Part shown: one piece after another, positions 1 to 6,188 of the stretch | Layout: each line of letters starts with the position of its first letter | Numbering within the stretch: position 1 is the stretch's first letter | From: Methanosarcinales archaeon | GTDB lineage: Archaea; Halobacteriota; Methanosarcinia; Methanosarcinales; Methanogasteraceae | Assembly (NCBI GenBank): GCA_012961645.1 | Contig: DTYY01000259.1 | Location: 1 to 6,269 of the forward strand | Length of the DNA stretch: 6,269 bases | Direction of reading: 5' to 3' | Made by a program: the position numbers and the translations under genes | The notes under the pieces: generated by a model | Told to the model about the DNA's origin: nothing | Database searches by the model: none | What the model saw: only the letters and a program-made list of their open reading frames with translations

Positions 1-420
1 CTTCCGGCAGGGGCTGTGTTCAATTCAACTACGCAAACATTCTCCTGGTCCCCATCATTCGATCAGGCAGGAACATACCCGGATGTATACTTCGAGGTCG
101 ATGATGGTGAACTGACTGACCATGAGAATATCACCATCGTGGTGAACAACAAAAACAGAGCACCTGTCCTTGATCCGATCGGAGATAAGGTGACAGATGA
201 GAACTCCTTCCTTGAGTTCACCGTCAACGCCACCGATCCGGACGGAGATGTGCTGGCATACTCTGCATCCAACCTTCCAGCAGGGGCTGTATTCAATTCA
301 ACCACCCAGACCTTCTCATGGACTCCAGCTTTTGGTCAGGCAGGAACGTATCATGACGTTCACTTCGAGGTCAGCGACGGCGAACTGATCTGCAGTGAGA
401 ACATCACTATAGTGGTAACA
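1..420 (+). repeat. Tandem Ig-like coding repeat, 273-nt period
   Basis: Bases 1-147 align with 274-420 at an offset of 273 nt (91 codons). Both copies encode LPAGAVFNSTTQTFSW, then an AGTY motif, then F-E-V-[DS]-D-G-E-L and an ENITIVV end. The upstream copy is cut by the window edge, so the copy number is unknown. Many differences are at third codon positions, so this is an aged duplication under selection rather than a fresh one. Confidence 0.85.
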
Positions 421-1365
421 GAGGTGGCTGCACCCAAAATCGGCGTAATTGTTCCGGGTTCAGAGGTCATATTCCAGCAGCAGTTTACCGTGAACATCAC
501 CGTTGATCCGATGACGGCTGAGATATATGGTGTCCAGTATACTCTCAACTTCAACAATTCGGTGCTGCATGCCGAATGGCAGAACGAAGGAACATTCCTA
601 AATCAGGATGGTTCCGACACACAGGTGTACATCAACACCATCAACAACGGTGCGGGAACGATCTCGTTTGCAGCCACAAGAATTGGAACAGAAGAAGGGG
701 TGAGCACCCCTGGAACACTGGCTGTCATCAAGTTCACAGCGATCCTGAAAGGAGAATGCACAGACCTGAACTTGATTGATGTGGTCGTGTCGAATGAAAA
801 CGGAGAAGAGATCGATCCAATAGACATCACCAATAGCAGCGTCTGCGTGGATGAAAACCAGCCACCGGTTGCGGTTGGCAAGTCCATGCACAGATACAAC
901 AACGAGGGAGAGAAGTATCTGTGCAAGGTTTACTTCGATGGCACCGATTCCTACGATCCTGACGGCGAGATCATATACTGGAGATGGAGTTTCGGCGATG
1001 GGAATTACGGCACAGGCGAGCTTACGAATCATGTATACCACAGCTGGAGATGGAATGGAACCGGCTACGATCCATTCACTGCAATCCTCACCGTGAATGA
1101 TGATGGTGATCCGCACGAGCTTGATGATAGCGCATCCTTCGATGTGATGGTATACACCGCAGGCGATACGAACGGTGATGGTGAGATTGACATTCTGGAT
1201 GCGACCATCGTCGGGCTTGAATGGGACCACGTGGCTAACTTCAACGGCAACCTCTACTGGTACGACAATCCGAGAGGAGACATGGCAGACCTGAACAATG
1301 ACCGCATAGTGGATATCCTCGATGCGGTGATCGTCGGGACCTGCTGGGGGCATACAGCATGGTAA
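1..1365 (+). CDS. Secreted Ig-repeat/cohesin/PKD/dockerin scaffold protein, 5' truncated
   Basis: The frame is open from base 1 and its first five codons (LPAGA) match the start of the repeat seen again at 274, so the gene begins upstream; the GTG at 16 is internal. In the visible 454 residues: a partial Ig-like unit (1-49, He_PIG-like), a full 91-residue unit (50-140), a type A cohesin (about 145-284), a PKD domain (287-386, with the WSFGDG motif) and a dockerin (387-454). The dockerin has two EF-hand-like loops, with ligands D389/N391/D393/D397/D400 and D430/N432/D434/D438/D441. In the second loop R435 sits where Gly is usual. By family knowledge the cohesin and dockerin are protein-docking modules and the Ig and PKD domains are extracellular spacers. 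Carrying both partners suggests an adaptor scaffoldin or a self-assembling fibre. The protein is presumably exported, but its signal peptide is outside the window. No catalytic domain is visible. It probably shares a transcript with the next gene, 28 bp away. Confidence 0.88.
   Translation, partial: LPAGAVFNSTTQTFSWSPSFDQAGTYPDVYFEVDDGELTDHENITIVVNNKNRAPVLDPIGDKVTDENSFLEFTVNATDPDGDVLAYSASNLPAGAVFNSTTQTFSWTPAFGQAGTYHDVHFEVSDGELICSENITIVVTEVAAPKIGVIVPGSEVIFQQQFTVNITVDPMTAEIYGVQYTLNFNNSVLHAEWQNEGTFLNQDGSDTQVYINTINNGAGTISFAATRIGTEEGVSTPGTLAVIKFTAILKGECTDLNLIDVVVSNENGEEIDPIDITNSSVCVDENQPPVAVGKSMHRYNNEGEKYLCKVYFDGTDSYDPDGEIIYWRWSFGDGNYGTGELTNHVYHSWRWNGTGYDPFTAILTVNDDGDPHELDDSASFDVMVYTAGDTNGDGEIDILDATIVGLEWDHVANFNGNLYWYDNPRGDMADLNNDRIVDILDAVIVGTCWGHTAW
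1159..1230 (+). repeat. Dispersed dockerin-coding repeat, copy 1 (pair with 4404-4475)
   Basis: These 24 codons, the first dockerin loop and helix, differ from 4404-4475 at 9 of 72 positions by my count. Seven of those differences are synonymous third-base changes; the other two give Glu to Asp and Ile to Val. The first 20 nt are identical. The pattern indicates paralogous dockerins under purifying selection. Confidence 0.85.
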
Positions 1366-1378
1366 CAAATAGAACTGA

Positions 1379-1384
1379 TGAGGT
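1379..1384 (+). promoter_or_regulatory. Shine-Dalgarno sequence for the 665-residue gene
   Basis: TGAGGT contains GAGGT, complementary to the archaeal 16S rRNA 3' end, and lies 9 nt before the ATG at 1394. It supports that start. The 28-bp gap after the previous stop has no room for a normal archaeal promoter plus leader, so cotranscription with the upstream gene is likely. Confidence 0.6.
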
Positions 1385-1393
1385 ATAATAAAA

Positions 1394-3391
1394 ATGAAAC
1401 AAAATGAAATGTATCTGATTATGGCAGCCATTGCATTGCTATGTATGGCACAGCCAGCACTATCAGCACCAATAGTGAGTGTTGAACCGTCTTATGTAAA
1501 CATCTCACAGGGAGATGTATTTACAGTGGATATAACCGTGGATCCAGCAGGGTATGAGATTATGGGTGCTCAGTATGATCTGTATTTCAATAATACGCTG
1601 TTGAATGCGACAGAGCAGACCAAAGGGACATTTCTCAGCCAGGATGGTGCAAGCACGAATGTGTACAAGAACAAGATCAACAACACCATTGGAATGATCG
1701 AATACAGCGAGGCAAGAACCGGTGTTACGTATGGGGTAACCGGTTACGGGATACTATCGACGATCACATTCAAGGCGATGGAACCAGGGACGTGCACCTT
1801 AAATCTGAGCGATGTACGATTGAGCGATCCGGACGCACAGTATATTACAGACCTTCTGGTCAACAACGGAAGTGTGGAGGTCATTGAAACCCACTTTATG
1901 ATATCAGGATTTGTTGACTACGACAATGGTGATCCTGTTTCGGCTCCAAATGTGACATTGACCAATCTGAACACGGGCGAGGTTTTTGTAGCTGGGACAG
2001 ATGCGAACCATTACGAGATCTCAACAAACTTTGTGCATGTAAGCAGTGGTGACGTACTGCACTTCGATGCCAGCGACAATCTGGGCAATGCAACAGAGTT
2101 CAACCATACCGTTACGCAGGATGATATGGATGCAGGCGGATTTGTGCAGAACATAACGATATACATTCCTGACACGACTCCACCAGTCATAACCAACATC
2201 AGTGCAACTGCAGTCACAAAGGACTCTGCAACCATAATATGGGATACCGATGAACCAAGCGATAGTCTGCTCAGGTATGGCACTGAGCCCGGAAACTACG
2301 ATCAGACGGTTTACAGTCCGGAAGATATGATGCATCATAGCATTGATCTCACCGAACTCTCTCTGGACACCACCTATTACTATGTCGTGAACAGCACAGA
2401 CCCGAGTGGCAACTCTCTCCAGAGCACAGAACAGAGCTTCAAGACGTTTCCTGAGATCGTAATCAGCATCGATGATGCGAGTATGCTCGCAGGTGGGAAT
2501 ATTACCACCCCGATCATGATCAGTAACATAACCAATGTCGGAACTGCTGACATATCGCTCACATACAACCAATCGGTGGTTCACGCCATTGCGATTGAAG
2601 GAAGCGATTTTGATTACGCAGATGCGGACATCGACAACGCCATCGGTAGAACAAGAATCGGGGCATTCCAGACATCATCGACCGGGCTCAACGGGAGTGT
2701 AAGGGTTGTAAACATTACGTTAAATGCTGTAGGCAGTGGAGGAGACTCCACTGCACTCAACCTAACGATAAACGAGCTTAAAGAAGCGAGTTCTGAGGAG
2801 ATCTCCATACCTGCATCTGTGCATAACGGAACCTTCACCGTATGGGAGACAACGCCGCCGCTGGTGGTAAACCCGGCAGCAGATCCGCCATCCATTCCAG
2901 AGGATACGGATTTTGATCCGAGGTGGGGCGAGACGTCTCAGTTGAGTGTCACAGTAACCGATGAGTGTGGTGTTGCGAGCGTTGCCATCAATCTCACACC
3001 GATCGGCGGCTTGCCAGAGCAGCCAATGACCCGCATCCCGGATACCGATATATGGGCTGTGACGGTTAGCGCGTCTGCAGGATCTGCAATCTTCAATGAA
3101 AGTTATCTGCCGCACAATCTGACGGTGTGTGCAAGTGATCGTTTTGGAAATGTGAATACATCTGCGAGCATACCATTAGCCGTTATGCGCAACGGTGATG
3201 TCAGCAGCAACGGTGAGGTGACGCTATATGACGCAACCTACCTTGCCAATCACATCCTGAACAAACCGGGATTTGAAACAATGAATGAATTGGTGGCTGA
3301 TGTCAGCGGTAACGGTGCGGTAACGTTCTATGATGCGATGTATCTCTCCAAGCATGTACTGGCTGAATTCGGGTACGAGGTGCTTCACTGA
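1394..3391 (+). CDS. Secreted two-cohesin scaffold protein with divergent C-terminal dockerin
   Basis: Complete, 665 residues. Domains in order: signal peptide (1-25, likely cut after ALSA), type A cohesin (26-163), a CarboxypepD-regulatory-like beta sandwich (about 168-259), an FN3-like domain (263-352) resembling the N-terminal domain of purple acid phosphatases, type B cohesin (354-484), an Ig-like domain (487-597, with C525 and C579 as a possible disulfide) and a dockerin (600-662). The dockerin has two matching loops, D602/S604/N606/T610/D613 and D636/S638/N640/T644/D647, each followed by a Tyr/Leu-rich helix. Ser, Asn and Thr replace the Asn, Asp and Asp seen in the neighbouring dockerins. 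The role is inferred from the family: an extracellular adaptor with two sockets and one plug. The N-terminal cohesin is about 70% identical by eye to that of the gene at 5376. The ATG at 1394 has an SD sequence and directly begins the signal peptide. There is no C-terminal anchor, so surface retention would depend on the dockerin. Confidence 0.92.
   Translation: MKQNEMYLIMAAIALLCMAQPALSAPIVSVEPSYVNISQGDVFTVDITVDPAGYEIMGAQYDLYFNNTLLNATEQTKGTFLSQDGASTNVYKNKINNTIGMIEYSEARTGVTYGVTGYGILSTITFKAMEPGTCTLNLSDVRLSDPDAQYITDLLVNNGSVEVIETHFMISGFVDYDNGDPVSAPNVTLTNLNTGEVFVAGTDANHYEISTNFVHVSSGDVLHFDASDNLGNATEFNHTVTQDDMDAGGFVQNITIYIPDTTPPVITNISATAVTKDSATIIWDTDEPSDSLLRYGTEPGNYDQTVYSPEDMMHHSIDLTELSLDTTYYYVVNSTDPSGNSLQSTEQSFKTFPEIVISIDDASMLAGGNITTPIMISNITNVGTADISLTYNQSVVHAIAIEGSDFDYADADIDNAIGRTRIGAFQTSSTGLNGSVRVVNITLNAVGSGGDSTALNLTINELKEASSEEISIPASVHNGTFTVWETTPPLVVNPAADPPSIPEDTDFDPRWGETSQLSVTVTDECGVASVAINLTPIGGLPEQPMTRIPDTDIWAVTVSASAGSAIFNESYLPHNLTVCASDRFGNVNTSASIPLAVMRNGDVSSNGEVTLYDATYLANHILNKPGFETMNELVADVSGNGAVTFYDAMYLSKHVLAEFGYEVLH
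1643..1665 (+). repeat. 23-nt identical stretch shared with 5619-5641 (cohesin duplication)
   Basis: This stretch within the type A cohesin, encoding the DGASTNVY region, is base-for-base identical to 5619-5641. It is the longest exact match I noticed between the two cohesin coding regions and marks a relatively recent module duplication or gene conversion. Confidence 0.8.
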
Positions 3392-3397
3392 GGTGGT
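3390..3397 (+). promoter_or_regulatory. Shine-Dalgarno sequence overlapping the upstream stop codon
   Basis: GAGGTGGT overlaps the TGA stop at 3389-3391, and its GAGGT core ends 7 nt before the ATG at 3402. This decides the start of the downstream gene against the in-frame ATG at 3330. It also suggests that the two genes are translationally coupled. Confidence 0.7.
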
Positions 3398-3401
3398 TGG
3401 T

Positions 3402-4592
3402 ATGGAAAGACGCTCCAGATCAATGGCAATCGCACTGTTAATGGTGCTATCCATCATACCGGCTGCTGCAGCAACCACCATCTCAATCGGTGGTGTTTTT
3501 GTGGAGCCGGGTGAAACGACCGCTATACCGATCGCAATCGAAAACGTGATCAATGTCGGTACTGTGGACATTACCATCCATTATGACCAGACAGTGGTTC
3601 ATGTCACCGGTGGTGCAAACAGCAGATTCGACTTTATGCATCCGGTCATCAACAATTCAGCAGGTCATGTCAGAATCGGCGGGATGGCTTACGGCGATGG
3701 GCTGAGCGGCGATGTGAAGCTTGCAGACCTCATGCTGGAGGCGGTGGGCGGCACCGGCGATACAAGTTTGCTTTGCATAACCATCAATGAGTTGAAGGTA
3801 GCGGATGCAACAGAAACCAGCATACCAGCAAATGTGAAAAACTGCACCTTCGGAATCCTCAACCCACCTGAACCGCCGGCAGGCCTTTCAGATTCTACAG
3901 GATGTCACTGGATCAACTGGACATGGACAGCCGGTTCGGGTTCGAAGAGTGATTTTATTGAGGTGACAATCGATGGCGTATGGGCGGAGAATTGCACAGA
4001 AAACTACTATAATCAGACATTTCCTCCACACGCCACACGAACAGTGTCCCTGCGTGGATACAATTCAAGTCTGGGCAGATACTCAGCATACCTCAACAGG
4101 ACGACAACGATACCGAATTATGCGCCAGTTGCAATTGCAGAGGCTGTGCACATGCATAGCATTGTGGGTTATCGATGCAAGACGATCTTCGATGCTTCTG
4201 CATCTCACGATCCTGATGATGATGGCATCGGTTATGAATGGGATTTCGGCGATGAGAGCTATGGTAGTGGATCTGTAGTTGAGCACATTTACACAACCTA
4301 TAACTGGAATGGTTCTGGATATGAGCCTTTTATTGTGAGTTTGATGGTCGTTGATGGTATTGGTGCCTCTACAACGGTTAATATTCATGCGAATGTTTAC
4401 ATAGCAGGCGATACGAACGGTGACGGTGATGTTGACATTCTGGATGCAACCATCGTTGGGCTCGAGTGGGATCATGAGTATGGCACAGCGAAATGGGCAG
4501 ATCGATCGGATCAGGCAGATCTGAACAACGACGGCTTGGTAGACATCCTCGATGCCGTGATTGTCGGGACGAATTGGGGGCACGCGGCATGA
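3402..4592 (+). CDS. Secreted cohesin/FN3-like/PKD/dockerin protein
   Basis: 396 residues. I chose the ATG at 3402 because it follows a good SD sequence and opens straight into a signal peptide (MERRSRS, then a hydrophobic core to about residue 24). The longer frame from 3330 would lie inside the previous gene and bury the signal. Domains: type B cohesin (26-152), an FN3-like domain rich in Trp and N-glycosylation sequons (155-238), PKD (239-334, WDFGD motif) and dockerin (335-393). The dockerin ligands are D337/N339/D341/D345/D348 and D373/N375/D377/D381/D384, both loops canonical. The PKD-dockerin half is paralogous to that of the gene ending at 1365. The cohesin matches the second cohesin of the preceding gene, sharing NVGT-x-DI, VVH, RIG, TINELK and SIPA motifs. 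Inferred role: an extracellular adaptor with one socket and one plug. No enzyme domain or membrane anchor is visible. Confidence 0.92.
   Translation: MERRSRSMAIALLMVLSIIPAAAATTISIGGVFVEPGETTAIPIAIENVINVGTVDITIHYDQTVVHVTGGANSRFDFMHPVINNSAGHVRIGGMAYGDGLSGDVKLADLMLEAVGGTGDTSLLCITINELKVADATETSIPANVKNCTFGILNPPEPPAGLSDSTGCHWINWTWTAGSGSKSDFIEVTIDGVWAENCTENYYNQTFPPHATRTVSLRGYNSSLGRYSAYLNRTTTIPNYAPVAIAEAVHMHSIVGYRCKTIFDASASHDPDDDGIGYEWDFGDESYGSGSVVEHIYTTYNWNGSGYEPFIVSLMVVDGIGASTTVNIHANVYIAGDTNGDGDVDILDATIVGLEWDHEYGTAKWADRSDQADLNNDGLVDILDAVIVGTNWGHAA
4404..4475 (+). repeat. Dispersed dockerin-coding repeat, copy 2 (pair with 1159-1230)
   Basis: Second copy of the dockerin loop and helix coding segment. 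Together with the PKD domain before it, this forms a PKD-dockerin cassette shared by two genes whose other modules differ. Confidence 0.85.
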
Positions 4593-4614
4593 CGGTGTGG
4601 ACGGTGCATGTGAC

Positions 4615-4628
4615 CGAAAGTTTTAAGT
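4615..4628 (+). promoter_or_regulatory. Archaeal BRE/TATA-like promoter
   Basis: CGAAAG (4615-4620, BRE-like) is followed directly by TTTTAAGT (4621-4628, TATA-like). This arrangement is typical of TFB/TBP-dependent archaeal promoters. Initiation about 25 bp downstream of the box centre would fall near 4650, leaving a leader of roughly 40 nt before the ATG at 4693. The 100-bp gap is the only one in the window large enough for a promoter. I see no T-rich terminator for the upstream genes in it, so read-through is possible. Confidence 0.55.
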
Positions 4629-4680
4629 CATGTTATGTAATCTTAATCGTCTATCGAACGTATGATGAATTAACCAAAAA

Positions 4681-4686
4681 GATGAG
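4681..4686 (+). promoter_or_regulatory. Weak ribosome binding site
   Basis: GATGAG, 6 nt before the ATG at 4693, is only a partial match to the archaeal SD consensus (GGTGA-like). The alternative in-frame ATG at 4708 has no better site, so 4693 is kept as the start. Confidence 0.35.
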
Positions 4687-4692
4687 ATAAGT

Positions 4693-5367
4693 ATGTCACA
4701 AGATGGAATGAGAAGGATTGTGGTAGCATCTGTTCTGACGGTTCTACTATTGTTAGTCGGGTTCTGTCATGTTAGCCTGGCAATTAGTTCGGTGAGTGTG
4801 TCACCACAGACGGTAACCATATCTGCAGGAGATACGTTCAGTGTAGATATTATCGTGGACCCTGCAGGCAGTGAGGTGTATGGCGCAGATTGTAAACTTC
4901 GATTCGACAGTATGATACTGAATGCAACCTCACAGACCAGTGGAACGTTTCTCGATAAGAGCGGTGCTGAGACGATCGAGGTACAGAACAGCATTGACAA
5001 TGTTGCAGGCGTGATCAAGTATGGTGAAACCAGAATCGGAGACCCGGAGATGATTGGGAGCGCAACCGAAAAGGGCGTGCTTTCAACGATTACATTCGAA
5101 GCGATTGGCTCTGGAACCACCGATCTAAAACTGGAGTCAAAACTGAGCGATTCGAGTGTCCAGCTACTCGATGTTACAACCAGTGATGGAACGTGCAGCG
5201 TGTCAGGTGCTGTGGTTGCCGAAGAGGAGCATACCTCTGACAAACCAGCAGCAACATCCGAACAGATACCCAAGAAACCAGAAAGTATGCAGACGCCAGG
5301 TTTTGGCGCTGGTTGTTTGATCATCGGACTGATTGGTTCGCTGTTGGTGTTGAGGATGGATAGGTAA
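4693..5367 (+). CDS. PGF-CTERM-anchored single-cohesin surface protein
   Basis: 224 residues: signal peptide (1-30, likely cut after SLA), one type A cohesin (31-172, with the VDPAGSEVYGA core shared with the neighbouring type A modules), a short charged linker (173-200, Glu/Lys/Pro/Ser-rich) and a C-terminal PGF-CTERM-like signal (PGF at 202-204, hydrophobic 205-220, then RMDR). In archaea such tails are processed by an archaeosortase, which attaches the protein to the membrane lipid. The product is therefore probably a surface-anchored socket for dockerin proteins, comparable to an anchoring scaffoldin. The enzyme for tail processing is not in the window. The tail is short and the hydrophobic segment contains Cys208, so a plain membrane anchor is an alternative. 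It is the most divergent of the type A cohesins here. It lies first behind the promoter candidate and only 8 bp before the next start. Confidence 0.9.
   Translation: MSQDGMRRIVVASVLTVLLLLVGFCHVSLAISSVSVSPQTVTISAGDTFSVDIIVDPAGSEVYGADCKLRFDSMILNATSQTSGTFLDKSGAETIEVQNSIDNVAGVIKYGETRIGDPEMIGSATEKGVLSTITFEAIGSGTTDLKLESKLSDSSVQLLDVTTSDGTCSVSGAVVAEEEHTSDKPAATSEQIPKKPESMQTPGFGAGCLIIGLIGSLLVLRMDR
5362..5367 (+). promoter_or_regulatory. Shine-Dalgarno-like sequence overlapping the stop codon
   Basis: AGGTAA includes the TAA stop of the preceding gene and ends 8 nt before the ATG at 5376. It favours 5376 over the TTG at 5373 or the ATG at 5379 and suggests coupled translation of the two anchor genes. 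Confidence 0.45.
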
Positions 5368-5375
5368 CGGAATTG

Positions 5376-6188
5376 ATGATGAAACACACCAGATGGTTTC
5401 TGGCGGCAGTTGCTCTGTGTGTCTTTGCCGGATCTGTATCAGCAGTGGTGATGAGGGTTGAGCCAGAGCATATCGAAGTTTCACAAGGAGATGTATTCAC
5501 GGTGGATATAACAGTGGATCCGGCAGGTTCTGAGATAATGGGCGCACAATATATACTCTACTTCGATGATACGCTTTTGAATGTAACAGAGCAAACCAAA
5601 AGGACATTTCTAAGCTGTGATGGTGCAAGCACGAATGTGTATACAAACAAGATCAACAACACACTCGGCAAGATCGAATACAGTGAGACAAGAACTGCTG
5701 TTGATTATGGGGTGACCGATCAGGGCGTACTGGCAACGGTCACTGTTAAGGCGGTGGAACCGGGGACTTGCAGTCTGGACCTGAGAGATGTGCGATTGAG
5801 TGATCCGGGCGCACATTATATCACAGACCTTCTGGTCGATGATGGGATGTGTGATATAGATGTCATTGGATCTGCACCAGCACCCACTCCAGAGACCGTC
5901 ACTTCGACTACGACCTCGGCTACAAACACAACCACAACCCCCGCGCAATCGGTGGAAACGCCTGCCATGAACCAGACGCCTCTACAGTCTCCGACTGCAC
6001 TCATAATGTCAACAGCGGTGCAAACGCCTACTGCGGATCAGATACCATCAGAGTCGACATCCCCTGCACCAGCCAGAACAGCACGCACACCGGAAAGGAA
6101 CAATATGCTGCCCGGGTTTGAGGCATCAATCGCAATGGCAGGGCTGCTCACAATTATGATATTGAAAGGAAGGAGGACGAAAAGATGA
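5376..6188 (+). CDS. PGF-CTERM-anchored cohesin protein with long Thr/Ser/Pro linker
   Basis: 270 residues from the ATG at 5376; a TTG at 5373 and an ATG at 5379 would change the length by one residue either way. Domains: signal peptide (1-23, cut after VSA), type A cohesin (24-163), a roughly 80-residue Thr/Ser/Pro/Ala linker (165-243) likely to be glycosylated, and a PGF-CTERM tail (PGF at 246-248, hydrophobic 249-263, then KGRRTKR). The tail fits archaeosortase processing better than that of the preceding gene because it has a strongly basic end. The inferred role is a cell-surface socket held away from the membrane by an extended stalk. The cohesin is about 70% identical by eye to the first cohesin of the gene at 1394, closer than to its immediate neighbour. 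It has three Cys (C81, C132, C159), so at least one cannot pair within the domain. The stop overlaps the start of the next gene. Confidence 0.92.
   Translation: MMKHTRWFLAAVALCVFAGSVSAVVMRVEPEHIEVSQGDVFTVDITVDPAGSEIMGAQYILYFDDTLLNVTEQTKRTFLSCDGASTNVYTNKINNTLGKIEYSETRTAVDYGVTDQGVLATVTVKAVEPGTCSLDLRDVRLSDPGAHYITDLLVDDGMCDIDVIGSAPAPTPETVTSTTTSATNTTTTPAQSVETPAMNQTPLQSPTALIMSTAVQTPTADQIPSESTSPAPARTARTPERNNMLPGFEASIAMAGLLTIMILKGRRTKR
5619..5641 (+). repeat. 23-nt identical stretch shared with 1643-1665
   Basis: Second copy of the exact match between the two closest type A cohesins. The flanking codons diverge at once on the 5' side, where Cys replaces Gln. Confidence 0.8.
6171..6176 (+). promoter_or_regulatory. 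Strong Shine-Dalgarno sequence
   Basis: AGGAGG, 8 nt before the ATG at 6185, is the best SD match in the window. It lies inside the basic C-terminal coding region of the upstream gene. Confidence 0.75.

Noticed and set aside
598..1431. 277-codon open frame on the minus strand
   Set aside because: It lies opposite well-supported cohesin/PKD/dockerin coding sequence and its translation shows no recognisable domain. It is a shadow of the plus-strand codon pattern; a similar frame appears opposite the paralogous dockerin at 4083-4583.
3330..3401. Upstream in-frame ATG giving 24 extra residues to the third gene
   Set aside because: The extension lies within the previous gene, has no SD sequence and would place the signal peptide internally. 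The ATG at 3402 has a good SD sequence.
4593..4620. Possible transcription terminator after the third gene
   Set aside because: There is no T-rich tract of the archaeal kind and no clear hairpin; the only T run belongs to the TATA-like box.
4662..4668. C-box-like ATGATGA that might mark a C/D box guide RNA
   Set aside because: No suitably spaced D box (CTGA) or C'/D' pair follows; the next CTGA is well inside the coding region. A chance match is more likely.
4493..4690. 65-codon plus-strand frame across the intergenic gap
   Set aside because: It starts inside the dockerin coding region in another frame and shows no domain; the promoter candidate lies within it.
4693..4767. Lipoprotein signal (Cys25 after a hydrophobic core)
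   Set aside because: The residues before the Cys (VGF) do not fit a lipobox, and a normal signal peptidase site follows at residue 30.
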